A DNA stretch of 64,000 nt from Rhizobium leguminosarum (GCF_017876795.1 NZ_JAGIOR010000001.1:1886501-1950500); one strand, 5' to 3'; shown: positions 42,831 to 50,341, counted from the stretch's first letter. The notes: generated by a model not told the origin, from the sequence alone. Numbers and translations: made by a program.

Positions 42831-43066
42831 CTAAAAATAGTGATCCCGTTCGATGCCGTCATAGCGGCCGGATTGCAGGCAGCACTTCTTGAAACCGCCT
42901 CCTGGAACCGCATGGGCAGGGGTCGTTGCGGCCGAGTTTTTCGATCAGCTCGACAGCGCCATGGACGATCTGCGAGCCGGTCTTGACCCGGGCTTCGGAC
43001 GGGAAGGATTTACGCCGTTTCGACGTGACCTCAAAAGCTGAAGTCGGTGAGGTGTTTGCGAGCCAT
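42831..43066 (-). pseudogene. Broken SEC-C motif small protein (two single-base insertions)
   Basis: ATG 43066 follows a strong AGAGGAGG site and reads [11 protein letters not shown], then stops at once because of a TTTT run (plus-strand AAAA near 43033). Removing one T continues into [20 protein letters not shown], then [21 protein letters not shown] second extra T in GGTTTCAAG (near 42892) then breaks the SEC-C zinc motif. Removing it restores [19 protein letters not shown] and a stop at 42831. Restored, it is about 78 residues with the CPCGS...CC metal motif. Both breaks are in T-runs. Confidence 0.75.
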
Positions 43067-43136
43067 GGCTGCCTCCTCTTCGGTTGCACGCTGCGATGGT
43101 GCAGCGTCATACCCCTAAATCTATTGCCGGCTCAGC

Positions 43137-43171
43137 GCAACGCCGCGGAGCGATCTTCTCCGCGGCGTTGC
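43137..43171 (-). terminator. Terminator of the preT-preA operon
   Basis: GCAACGCCGCGGAG pairs exactly with CTCCGCGGCGTTGC over 14 bp. It lies 8 bases after the preA stop on the minus strand. Confidence 0.75.
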
Positions 43172-43178
43172 AGACCGA

Positions 43179-44492
43179 TCACTCCGCCGCCTGGCGGGCC
43201 ATCGGATTGTTCGGGTGCGTTGTCCAGTTGGCGTAGTTCGGGTCGACCACCTTGCCGGTGCGCTTGTCGAGGGTGCCGGCGGGAAGCTGCTCCATGGTGA
43301 TGCAGTTCTCGACCGGGCAGACGCTGACGCAGAGATTGCAGCCGACGCATTCCTCATCCATCACTTCGAAATGGCGAACGCCGTTGACGACGTTGGTGAT
43401 CGCCTGGTGCGAGGTGTCCTCGCAGGCGATATAGCAGCGGCCGCATTTGATGCAGGCGTCCTGGTCGATCTTCGCCTTGGCGATATAGTTGAGGTTGAGA
43501 TATTGCCAGTCGGTGACGTTGGGCACGGCGCGGCCGGTGATGTCGTCGAGGGTTTTGTGGCCCTTTTCGTCCATCCAGTCGGAAAGGCCCGTGATCATCT
43601 CCTCCACGATCTTGAAGCCATAGGTCATCGCCGCCGTGCAGACCTGGACGTTGCCGGCGCCGAGAACGAGGAATTCGGCGGCGTCCCGCCATGTGGTGAT
43701 GCCGCCGATGCCTGAGATCGGCAGGCCGTAGGTTTCGGGATCACGGGCGATTTCGGCCACCATGTTGAGCGCGATCGGCTTGACCGCCGGGCCGCAATAA
43801 CCGCCGTGGCTGCCCTTGCCGCCGACCGTCGGGTTGGGGGCGAAGTTGTCGAGATCAACGGAGACGATCGAATTGATCGTGTTGATCAGCGAGACGGCAT
43901 CGGTGCCGCCGGCCTTTGCGGCGCGGGCAGGGCGGCGGACATCGGTGATGTTGGGCGTCAGCTTGGTGATGACGGGCATGCGGGTATACTGCTTGCACCA
44001 GCGTACAACCATTTCGATATATTCCGGCACCTGGCCGACGGCGGAGCCCATGCCACGCTCCGACATGCCGTGCGGACAGCCGAAGTTGAGCTCGATGCCG
44101 TCAGCGCCGGTCTCTTCGACCAAGGGCAGGATCGACTTCCACGCCTGTTCTTCGCACGGCACCATGATCGAGGCGATCAGCGCCCGATCCGGCCAGTTCA
44201 TCTTGACCTGCTTCATTTCCCTGAGATTGGTGTAAAGGTCGCGGTCGGTGATGAGTTCGATATTGTTCAGGCCAAGCAGGCGGCGGTCGGCGCCCCAGAT
44301 CGCGCCGTAGCGCGGGCCGTTGACGTTGACGACAGGCGGGCCCTCCTCGCCCAGCGTCTTCCAGACGACGCCGCCCCAGCCGGCCTTGAAGGCGCGCTCG
44401 ACGTTGTAGGCCTTGTCGGTCGGCGGCGCGGACGCCAGCCAGAACGGGTTCGGGGACTTGATGCCGACGAAATTATTGCGGAGATCAGCCAT
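43179..44492 (-). CDS. preA: NAD-dependent dihydropyrimidine dehydrogenase subunit PreA
   Basis: This 437-residue subunit reduces uracil and thymine to their dihydro forms. The FMN barrel (residues about 1-330) has NPFWLASAPPTDKAYNVERAF, ELNFGCPHGMSERGMGSAVGQ and SGIGGITTWRDAAEF. The C-terminal ferredoxin domain (about 340-400) has two 4Fe-4S sets, CIKCGRCYIACEDTSHQ and CVGCNLCVSVCPVENC. It works with PreT, whose gene is 15 bases upstream. It supplies the first step of the pathway whose later enzymes are at 32559-35541, 8 kb away. Confidence 0.95.
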   Translation of the reverse strand: MADLRNNFVGIKSPNPFWLASAPPTDKAYNVERAFKAGWGGVVWKTLGEEGPPVVNVNGPRYGAIWGADRRLLGLNNIELITDRDLYTNLREMKQVKMNWPDRALIASIMVPCEEQAWKSILPLVEETGADGIELNFGCPHGMSERGMGSAVGQVPEYIEMVVRWCKQYTRMPVITKLTPNITDVRRPARAAKAGGTDAVSLINTINSIVSVDLDNFAPNPTVGGKGSHGGYCGPAVKPIALNMVAEIARDPETYGLPISGIGGITTWRDAAEFLVLGAGNVQVCTAAMTYGFKIVEEMITGLSDWMDEKGHKTLDDITGRAVPNVTDWQYLNLNYIAKAKIDQDACIKCGRCYIACEDTSHQAITNVVNGVRHFEVMDEECVGCNLCVSVCPVENCITMEQLPAGTLDKRTGKVVDPNYANWTTHPNNPMARQAAE

Positions 44493-44507
44493 TGTTCATT
44501 CTCCCCT

Positions 44508-45869
44508 TCAAGCAACCGCGACAGCCGGAGCGGCTGCTGCAGACAGGGTGCGATGGATGGATTCAGCTGCGTCGCGACCATGGGCGACGGCGGAAACCGT
44601 GAGATCGTCGCCGCCGAAGACGCAGTCGCCGCCGGCCCAGACGCCATCAAGCGAAGTGTGGCCTTCGACATCGACGGCGATACGCCCGGATTCCATGCGC
44701 AACGAAGCGAGGCCCGAGGCATCAAAGCTCTGGCCGATCGCCTTGAAGATCTGGTCGGCGGCGATCACGCCGGTTTCGCCGGTGCCAATGAGGCGGCCTT
44801 CGAGAACCTTCGTATATTCCACCTCGATAGCGGCGACCTTGCCGTCCTGCGACAGGATCGATTTCGGCGCCAGCCAGTGGCGAATGATGACGCCCTTGGA
44901 GCTTGCCAGATCCTGCTCGAATTCCGATGCGTTCATCTGCTCCTTGCCACGGCGGTAACAGATCGTCACCTCCTCGGCGCCGAGCAGTTTTGCCTGCACG
45001 GCAGCGTCGATCGCCGTCATGCCGCCGCCGAGGACGACGACACGGCGGCCGATGGCGATTTCGTTCTTGTCATCGGCCTGGCGGAGTGCGGCGATGAAAT
45101 CGACGGCGTCGTCGACGCCGGCGAGGTTCTCGCCGTCGATGCGCAGCGCGTTGACGCCGGCAAGGCCGATACCGAGAAAGACGGCGTCATACAGCGCCTG
45201 CAAATCGGAGAGCGAAAAATCGCGGCCGAGAAGAGCGCCGTGGCGAACTTCGATGCCGCCGATCGAGAGGATGTAGTCGACTTCCTGCTGGGCGAAATCA
45301 TCGACCGTCTTATAGGTGGCGATGCCGTATTCGTTGAGGCCGCCGGATTTTTCCCTGGCATCATAGATGACGACGGCGTGGCCCTTCACGGCCAGACGAT
45401 GGGCGGCGGCAAGGCCGGCCGGGCCTGCGCCGACGACGGCGATCGTCTTTCCTGATGCTTCGGCCCTGGCGTAGAACTGCCTGCCGGCCTGCATGGCGGC
45501 ATCGGTCGCATAACGCTGCAGCCGGCCGATCTCGACGGGCCGCTCTTCGGCAGTGTTGCGCACACAGGCCTGTTCGCAGAGTTCTTCGGTGGGACAGACG
45601 CGGGCGCACATGCCGCCGAGGATGTTCTGGTCGAAGATCGTCTTTGCCGAGCCGATCGGATTGCCGGTCGAAATCTGGCGGATGAACAGCGGAATATCGA
45701 TCGAGGTGGGACAGGCCGTCATGCACGGCGCGTCGTAACAGAAATAACAGCGGTCGGCGGCGACCAGCGCCTCATGGTTGTCGAGGCGCGGATGAAGATC
45801 GGAAAAATTAGCCTCATACTCGGCGGGCGAAAGCCGGCCGGCATGAATCCCGGTTTCCAGTCGTTCCAT
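44508..45869 (-). CDS. preT: Dihydropyrimidine dehydrogenase subunit PreT (glutamate-synthase-beta-like)
   Basis: This 453-residue flavoprotein passes electrons from NAD(P)H to PreA. The N-terminal helical iron-sulphur domain has CYFCYDAPCMTACPTSIDIP and CARVCPTEELCEQAC. The FAD-binding site is in IAVVGAGPAGLAAAHRLAVKGH, and the second nucleotide-binding site in VVVLGGGMTAIDAAVQAKLLGA. It is the first gene of the preTA operon. Its promoter seems to overlap a RutR-like operator. Start 45869. Confidence 0.93.
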   Translation of the reverse strand: MERLETGIHAGRLSPAEYEANFSDLHPRLDNHEALVAADRCYFCYDAPCMTACPTSIDIPLFIRQISTGNPIGSAKTIFDQNILGGMCARVCPTEELCEQACVRNTAEERPVEIGRLQRYATDAAMQAGRQFYARAEASGKTIAVVGAGPAGLAAAHRLAVKGHAVVIYDAREKSGGLNEYGIATYKTVDDFAQQEVDYILSIGGIEVRHGALLGRDFSLSDLQALYDAVFLGIGLAGVNALRIDGENLAGVDDAVDFIAALRQADDKNEIAIGRRVVVLGGGMTAIDAAVQAKLLGAEEVTICYRRGKEQMNASEFEQDLASSKGVIIRHWLAPKSILSQDGKVAAIEVEYTKVLEGRLIGTGETGVIAADQIFKAIGQSFDASGLASLRMESGRIAVDVEGHTSLDGVWAGGDCVFGGDDLTVSAVAHGRDAAESIHRTLSAAAAPAVAVA

Positions 45870-45929
45870 TGAAGTTCCCTCATTATTGGTAAACGGCCTG
45901 TGAGGGAAAGCGTAACTCAGGTTTAAAAA

Positions 45930-45945
45930 TTTATCAAACGGTAAA
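45930..45945. promoter_or_regulatory. RutR-like operator overlapping the preT promoter
   Basis: TTTATCAAACGGTAAA matches 10 of 14 fixed positions of the RutR box and shares the GGTAAA half with the site at 35682. On the minus strand, TTGATA-N17-TACGCT forms a fair promoter whose -35 lies within this box. A second GGTAAAC half-site is at 45888-45894, near the preT start. Confidence 0.5.
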
Positions 45946-46098
45946 ATTTTGAGAGTCCTCTCTTATCGATCCTCGGATAACTGTCTGATTCCTTTTACTA
46001 ATTTGTACTGGTCGATATTGGTGAAATGGACAGGGCGTGCGTCAGCGCGCGGACTTCCAAAAAAGATTCGAAAAAGTTGGATTTTTTTGTTGGGGGAG

Positions 46099-46123
46099 GG
46101 AACCAATGTCGGATGTCGTCGTT
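46099..46123 (+). promoter_or_regulatory. EcfG-type promoter of the candidate small RNA
   Basis: GGAAC at 46099-46103, a spacer of 16, then CGTT at 46120-46123. This is an exact match to the alphaproteobacterial general-stress-response promoter and has the same form and spacing as the phyR promoter in this window. No protein gene follows on this strand. Confidence 0.75.
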
Positions 46124-46129
46124 ATTGCG

Positions 46130-46252
46130 GTATCCGGATGGTGACCGCATCGACCCAACATGCGCGCCCCCAACCCACTATCCGGACGTACTCACGGTCC
46201 CCTCCCGGTGAGTGAAGACAGCCGGTGCGCCGCCCTCGCACCGGCTGTTTTT
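46130..46252 (+). ncRNA. Candidate EcfG-dependent small RNA, GsrN-like
   Basis: A transcript starting about 7 bases after the EcfG promoter would run about 120 bases to a terminator. It can fold into three hairpins. In the first, CCGGAT/ATCCGG closes a large loop containing CGCCCCCAACCC. In the second, ACTCAC/GTGAGT closes a loop containing TCCCCTCCC. The third is the terminator. C-rich loops able to pair with Shine-Dalgarno sequences are the mark of GsrN, the sigma-T-dependent RNA of Caulobacter, which is also encoded beside the general stress response genes. Sequence identity with GsrN was not tested. Frames across this region have no coding character. Confidence 0.6.
46218..46252 (+). terminator. 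Rho-independent terminator of the small RNA
   Basis: ACAGCCGGTGCG pairs with CGCACCGGCTGT (12 bp), followed by TTTTT only on the plus strand. No plus-strand protein gene precedes it, which supports an RNA gene. Confidence 0.85.
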
Positions 46253-46294
46253 CCGTTTGCGACGGTGTGTTTTCTGGTTGGCTTTCCCGGGCTT

Positions 46295-47374
46295 TCACAC
46301 ACGCTTAAAGATTTCGAATTCGCTTTCCGGAATGTTCAGCCGGTATTCGATGCGGCCGGGCACGAGGCTCAGCTCCGCCTTGCCGTTGACCGACGAAGGC
46401 ACGACACGCTCCAGCACGGTGCGGCCGAAGCTGTTGTCGCTGAATTCGTGGACTTCCGACTGGTTCTGCAGCACCTCTATCCAGGTTACTTCGATCGCCT
46501 TCCTGTCGCCGATCATGGCATCGCGGCAATTCAACGTTATCGAGGCGGCGCCAGCTGATATCGCGCCGTAGGAGGCGGAGTTGACGATGAGTTCGTGGAG
46601 GGCGAGCCCGAGATGCACGGCGGCATTCGGCGTCAGGTGGGCGTTGATGCCGTAGATCGGCATGGAGCCGGCCGTTTCCGGCCAGTAAGGGGCGAATTGC
46701 TTTTCGGCAAGTTCGAAGAGATAGGCGCCGCGCCAGCTCGAATCTGTAATCAGATCCTGCGAATTGGAAAGCGATTGCAGCCGCCCGCGGAACTTGAGGA
46801 GGAAGGTGTCGAGAGAAAGCGTGTTGCGCGCCGTCTGCGTAGCGATGCCCTGGATAATGGCAAGAAGGTTCTTCGAGCGGTGCGAGAGTTCGCGCAGCAG
46901 CGATTTCAACACTTTTTCACGATGCCGGCTTTCGGTGACTTCAGCCATAACCGACAGAAGTCCATGTGTGCCGCGTTCGCCGGTGCGCTGGATCTTCAGC
47001 TCATAAGTGCGCATTTCGCCGTCGACGTCGATCTCGACCTCGGCATTGTTGGGGATACCGGTTTCCAGCACTTTGTGTTTCAGTGCCGTCAGATACCGGC
47101 CGTGCGCGTCGCCAAAGAGGGCAGCATCGCCGCTGCCCGGCATGAAGAGCGCGGCGAAATGCGGCGGCAGATTTTCGGCGTAGAAGATCGAAAGCCGGGC
47201 GTCCTGACAGAGGATTGAAATCCCGGCGCTGCCGAGCGCACGTTCCATCATTGCGGCTTTGCCTTCGAAGGTAAAAGGCATGCCGGACAATGGTTCAGTC
47301 GTATTCACTCGGCCGCCTTTCCTTGTGACATCTTGAACGTCGCTGAAGGAAGCGCCCTTGGAGACGCCGCCCAT
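46295..47374 (-). CDS. HWE/HisKA_2-family sensor histidine kinase of the general stress response
   Basis: This soluble kinase has a PAS-like N-terminal part and an HWE/HisKA_2 core. The phospho-acceptor histidine is in LRELSHRSKNLLAIIQGIATQT, followed by LHELIVNSASYGAIS (N box) and SFGRTVLERVV. No membrane segment is visible. Such kinases phosphorylate PhyR; this one lies next to phyR on the same strand and has its own EcfG-type promoter. The start is uncertain: a TTG at 47398, ATG 47374 (used here, 359 residues) or ATG 47281, none with a strong ribosome site. Confidence 0.88.
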   Translation of the reverse strand: MGGVSKGASFSDVQDVTRKGGRVNTTEPLSGMPFTFEGKAAMMERALGSAGISILCQDARLSIFYAENLPPHFAALFMPGSGDAALFGDAHGRYLTALKHKVLETGIPNNAEVEIDVDGEMRTYELKIQRTGERGTHGLLSVMAEVTESRHREKVLKSLLRELSHRSKNLLAIIQGIATQTARNTLSLDTFLLKFRGRLQSLSNSQDLITDSSWRGAYLFELAEKQFAPYWPETAGSMPIYGINAHLTPNAAVHLGLALHELIVNSASYGAISAGAASITLNCRDAMIGDRKAIEVTWIEVLQNQSEVHEFSDNSFGRTVLERVVPSSVNGKAELSLVPGRIEYRLNIPESEFEIFKRV

Positions 47375-47436
47375 CAACTCTAGAACAAAGCGCTGCAAAA
47401 ACCGTTAAAGCCGCCGGAGCGTCCCGGTAGCACCGG

Positions 47437-47462
47437 AACGCCTATTTTGGCGATTTGGTTCC
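47437..47462 (-). promoter_or_regulatory. EcfG-type promoter of the HWE kinase gene
   Basis: On the minus strand: GGAAC (47462-47458), spacer 17, CGTT (47440-47437). The expected start is near 47430, 50-60 bases before the kinase start. The region is nearly symmetric: the plus strand reads GGAAC-N17-GGTT. Confidence 0.75.
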
Positions 47463-47482
47463 GAAGGCCGGAAAATTGCGTC

Positions 47483-48277
47483 TCAGGCGGCCACTCTGGT
47501 CGATTCGTTGAAGAAAAGAGCTTGGCTGATCAATGCCTTGACCATGTCTGGATTGAAGGGCTTGGTGACGAGGAATGTCGGTTCGGGCCGCTCACCGGTC
47601 AAAAGCCTTTCCGGGAAAGCGGTGATGAAGATCACCGGCACGCTGGACGTCTTGAGGATGTCGTTGACAGCATCGATGCCCGAGCTGCCGTCGGCCAGCT
47701 GGATGTCGGCCAAAACCATGCTCGGCTTGGTTTTGTTGTAGAGCGCGACGGCCTCGGCATGCGTGCGGGCAATGCCAGTGACGCGATGGCCGAGGCTTTC
47801 GACCATTTGCTCGATATCCATGGCGATCAGCGGTTCGTCCTCGATGATCATGATATCGGTTGCGACCTGACGGGAAATCTCCTGCGAGGCCATATCCAGC
47901 AGACGCATGACATCCTGTTCGTCGAGTTCCAGGATTTCACCGATCTCGGCGACGCGGAAATTCTCTACGGAAGCGAGCAGGAAGGCCTGACGGGCGCCTG
48001 GCGAAACCTTGGAAAGGTTGAGCGTGGCGCGCTGTTCCCAGGCATAGGGAGAGGTTGGTTCTGGAATCTGGACTGCGGTGGAACCAAACAATTGCGTAAA
48101 CAGTTTGTAGAGTGCCACCCGGTCATTCGCCGTATCCGGGAAAATCGTGAGATCGGCGATGATGGCTTCTAGAACGGCGGCGACATAAGCGTCGCCCGAA
48201 GTCTGAGTGCCAGTAAGGGCGCGGGAATAGCGGCGCAGATAAGGAAGGTGCGGCGCAATTCGAGTGGAAAGTGTCAT
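47483..48277 (-). CDS. phyR: General stress response regulator PhyR
   Basis: This 264-residue protein has the PhyR design. The N-terminal sigma-factor-like domain (residues about 1-135) mimics EcfG. The C-terminal receiver has acidic residues in IMIIEDEPLIAMD and phospho-acceptor Asp191 in MVLADIQLADGSSG. When phosphorylated, it binds NepR and frees EcfG. The sigma-like domain has SPGARQAFLLASVENFRVAEI in place of a working region 4. It is divergent from nepR-ecfG, the standard rhizobial layout, and is preceded by a perfect EcfG promoter (positive feedback). Confidence 0.96.
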   Translation of the reverse strand: MTLSTRIAPHLPYLRRYSRALTGTQTSGDAYVAAVLEAIIADLTIFPDTANDRVALYKLFTQLFGSTAVQIPEPTSPYAWEQRATLNLSKVSPGARQAFLLASVENFRVAEIGEILELDEQDVMRLLDMASQEISRQVATDIMIIEDEPLIAMDIEQMVESLGHRVTGIARTHAEAVALYNKTKPSMVLADIQLADGSSGIDAVNDILKTSSVPVIFITAFPERLLTGERPEPTFLVTKPFNPDMVKALISQALFFNESTRVAA

Positions 48278-48323
48278 TAAGGGCTCCCGTATGCAGGCCG
48301 GTCATTGGCTTCAATGAGCGGTA

Positions 48324-48348
48324 AACGTCATCTTGCTAAAAAAGTTCC
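48324..48348 (-). promoter_or_regulatory. EcfG-type promoter of phyR
   Basis: On the minus strand: GGAAC (48348-48344), spacer 16, CGTT (48327-48324), about 47 bases before the phyR ATG. An exact match to the general stress response consensus. Confidence 0.8.
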
Positions 48349-48357
48349 GAAACGGCA

Positions 48358-48382
48358 GGAACTTTTTTTGTCGCGCCGCATT
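48358..48382 (+). promoter_or_regulatory. EcfG-type promoter of nepR-ecfG
   Basis: GGAAC at 48358-48362, spacer 16, then CATT at 48379-48382, one base away from CGTT. Its -35 faces the phyR -35 only 9 bases away, so the two promoters are back to back. The leader to the nepR ATG would be about 140 bases. Confidence 0.6.
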
Positions 48383-48530
48383 ATTCCAGCCGACGACGAA
48401 AGGGCGTAGCGTTTTGACCCATGCAACAAAAGATGCCATCGACATCGACAATCGGAGGGTCGATGCGCTGGTTGAAATAGTGATCGATCCCATGCACGCC
48501 CCAACAAACAACCGGCGAGAAGACGAATTG

Positions 48531-48737
48531 ATGACTACACGCAAGAAAGAAGCAGCCGACCAGCGCAAGCTGGAGCTGCGGGCAAGCGATATCCTGGACC
48601 CGAACAATCAGATCGGCGTCAGGCTGCGGTCGCTGTATGCCTCTGCGCAGGAGGAGGCGATCCCTGATCGATTTCTCGATCTTCTCGAAAAGCTCGACCA
48701 TGCCGAAATGATGGCTTCTGCCAAGATGGCCGAATAG
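48531..48737 (+). CDS. nepR: Anti-sigma factor NepR
   Basis: This 68-residue protein has the conserved NepR core IGVRLRSLYASAQEEAIPDRFLDLLEKLD (residues about 27-55), which forms two helices that clamp EcfG. The ATG at 48531 gives a normal NepR length. An in-frame ATG at 48492 would add 13 residues. It ends 10 bases before the ecfG start, so the sigma factor and its antagonist are made together. PhyR-P competes for it. Confidence 0.92.
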   Translation: MTTRKKEAADQRKLELRASDILDPNNQIGVRLRSLYASAQEEAIPDRFLDLLEKLDHAEMMASAKMAE

Positions 48738-48747
48738 GATCGTGCGC

Positions 48748-49305
48748 ATGGAAGACAAAGCGCAACCCAGCTTCAAGCGGGAACTGCTGGCGGCCCTCCC
48801 AAGTCTCCGCGCCTTCGCAATATCGCTCATCGGGCGGCATGATCGAGCCGACGATCTCGTCCAGGACACCATTATGAAGGCCTGGGCCAAGCAGGATCAT
48901 TTCGAGATGGGCACGAATATGAAGGCCTGGCTCTTCACGATCCTGCGAAATGAACTCTACAGTCAGATGCGCAAGAGCGGCCGCGAGGTCCAGGACAGCG
49001 ACGGGCTGTTCACGGAATCGATGGCGATGCACCCCTCACAATACGGCGCGCTCGATCTGCAGGACTTCAAGAAAGCACTCGACCAGCTGCCGCCGGATCA
49101 GCGCGAGGCGATCATCCTCGTCGGCGCCTCGGGCTTCTCCTACGAGGAAGCGGCCGAAATCTGCGGCTGCGCCGTCGGCACCATCAAGAGCCGCGTCAAC
49201 CGCGCCCGCCAGCGGCTGCAGGAATTGCTGCAGATATCAGGCGAAGCCGATTTCGGCCCCGACGCCACCTCGGCGCCGCTGACGTCGAAAGCGTTTGCGT
49301 TTTGA
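48748..49305 (+). CDS. ecfG: ECF sigma factor EcfG (general stress response)
   Basis: This 185-residue group 15 ECF sigma factor has region 2 (DRADDLVQDTIMKAWAKQDHF, then NMKAWLFTILRNELYSQMRK) and region 4 (LDQLPPDQREAIILVGASG and AAEICGCAVGTIKSRVNRAR). ATG 48748 is preferred over GTG 48742. It directs RNA polymerase to GGAAC-N16/17-CGTT promoters, at least four exact copies of which lie within this window besides its own operon's near-match. Confidence 0.95.
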   Translation: MEDKAQPSFKRELLAALPSLRAFAISLIGRHDRADDLVQDTIMKAWAKQDHFEMGTNMKAWLFTILRNELYSQMRKSGREVQDSDGLFTESMAMHPSQYGALDLQDFKKALDQLPPDQREAIILVGASGFSYEEAAEICGCAVGTIKSRVNRARQRLQELLQISGEADFGPDATSAPLTSKAFAF

Positions 49306-49397
49306 TGAGCGATTGAGAAGCCGGTTGGCTGTTGAGGTGCCGGCTTTTTGCATCGCTTTAGAGAGCGATCGTCATTCGAAGCACTACCTCTTCACCC

Positions 49398-49526
49398 TCA
49401 TTCCTGTGCTTGTCACAGGAATCCAGTGCGCCCAAGTCCTTGGGCGCGAAAGACTTTTTCCGATGCGATTGGTTCATTCACGGCGCGTACGCCGTGACTG
49501 GATTCCTGTGACGACCACAGGAATGA
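49398..49526. repeat. Compound palindromic repeat with four CATTCCTGTG arms
   Basis: TCATTCCTGTG-CTTGT-CACAGGAAT at the left and ATTCCTGTG-ACGAC-CACAGGAATGA at the right are each small hairpins and also pair with each other over the whole element. Between them lie two further hairpins (GCGCCCAAG/CTTGGGCGC and CGGCGCGTACGCCG). The element is 129 bases long, non-coding, and lies between the convergent ecfG and membrane-protein genes. It looks like a dispersed repeat. The rest of the 49306-49588 gap holds nothing else I can support. Confidence 0.75.
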
Positions 49527-49588
49527 ATGAGGGAGGAGAGGTGGTGCGCGTTATCTGACGAACTACCTGGGGCCCTGCCCTCATCAGA

Positions 49589-49987
49589 TCAATCCTCCCG
49601 CTTCGTCCCCACCAGATTGGCCGCGACGATCGCCGCCAGCACACCGGCGGTCAGCAGCGGCTGGGCGCGGACGAGGCCGAGGCCCAATGTCGCCAGAGAT
49701 TCCAGCGCCGCGCGGCGTTCGCGGGCGCGGCGCTTCTCCCGAGCGTTGATGACGACCATCACCACCAGTGCGATGACGGCGATGAGCAGCGCGCACGCGG
49801 CGAGGAAGAGGGCGGCGCCGACCGCGCCGTAGATGCCGGCGAGCCAGATGGCGCCGGCGGTGACGGCCAGCGCGTAGGCGGTGAGGAGAAAAAGAGCGGC
49901 GAGCGCGATGAAGATGCTATTGCGCTTGGCGCGTGCAACGGTCCGGTGCACGCTTGCGCCCGTCAGCAGGCTGAGGATCGACAGCAT
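49589..49987 (-). CDS. Small membrane protein (phage-holin-like, DUF1469 type)
   Basis: This 132-residue protein has two adjacent strong membrane segments (SIFIALAALFLLTAYALAVT and AVGAALFLAACALLIAVIAL), a basic loop (NAREKRRARERRA) and a weaker C-terminal hydrophobic stretch. It resembles the putative holin / DUF1469 group often found downstream of DUF883 genes. It follows the DUF883 gene by 9 bases and shares its EcfG-type promoter, so it is probably an envelope stress protein. Not phage-related by context. Confidence 0.75.
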   Translation of the reverse strand: MLSILSLLTGASVHRTVARAKRNSIFIALAALFLLTAYALAVTAGAIWLAGIYGAVGAALFLAACALLIAVIALVVMVVINAREKRRARERRAALESLATLGLGLVRAQPLLTAGVLAAIVAANLVGTKRED

Positions 49988-49996
49988 CGCGCGTCC

Positions 49997-50341
49997 TCAG
50001 CGGCGGGCGAGGAAGGCGATGGCGAGGCCGAAAACGGCTGCGGCGCCGATGGTTGCCAGGGGATGTTTGCGGACGGTATCGCGCATTTCGGTCGCGCCAC
50101 GCTCGTAGCCGTGCTGCAATTCGCGCAACAAATCCTCGCTGCGGCCGAGCAGTTCCTCATAACCGGCGCCGGCCTGGCTGCGGATTTTCTCGCCCTGATG
50201 ACGTGAACTCTTGCCGACGAGGCGCGTCAGTTCCGCGAGTTCGTCTCGCAGCGCCTCGATCTGCTCCTCGATGCCGGATTCCAGATTGTGGAAAGTGCCG
50301 TTGCGGCGGCTGCGGCCGGACTGGAAGATAGAATAGCTCAT
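49997..50341 (-). CDS. DUF883 / ElaB-YqjD-like membrane-anchored protein
   Basis: This 114-residue protein starts at ATG 50341 (MSYSIFQSGRSRR). It has a long amphipathic coiled-coil-like region (EEQIEALRDELAELTRLVG, GYEELLGRSEDLLRELQ), then one C-terminal membrane segment (HPLATIGAAAVFGLAIAFLARR). This is the DUF883/ElaB pattern: tail-anchored proteins that in E. coli bind ribosomes in stationary phase. A perfect EcfG-type promoter lies about 105 bases upstream, so stress induction is likely. Confidence 0.85.
   Translation of the reverse strand: MSYSIFQSGRSRRNGTFHNLESGIEEQIEALRDELAELTRLVGKSSRHQGEKIRSQAGAGYEELLGRSEDLLRELQHGYERGATEMRDTVRKHPLATIGAAAVFGLAIAFLARR

Noticed and set aside
43806..45455. 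549-residue plus-strand frame opposite preA and preT
   Set aside because: Runs across two real genes on the other strand; no domain signals.
45949..46215. 88-residue plus-strand frame across the RNA region
   Set aside because: No ribosome site or coding character, and it covers the EcfG promoter and RNA hairpins, which explain the sequence better.
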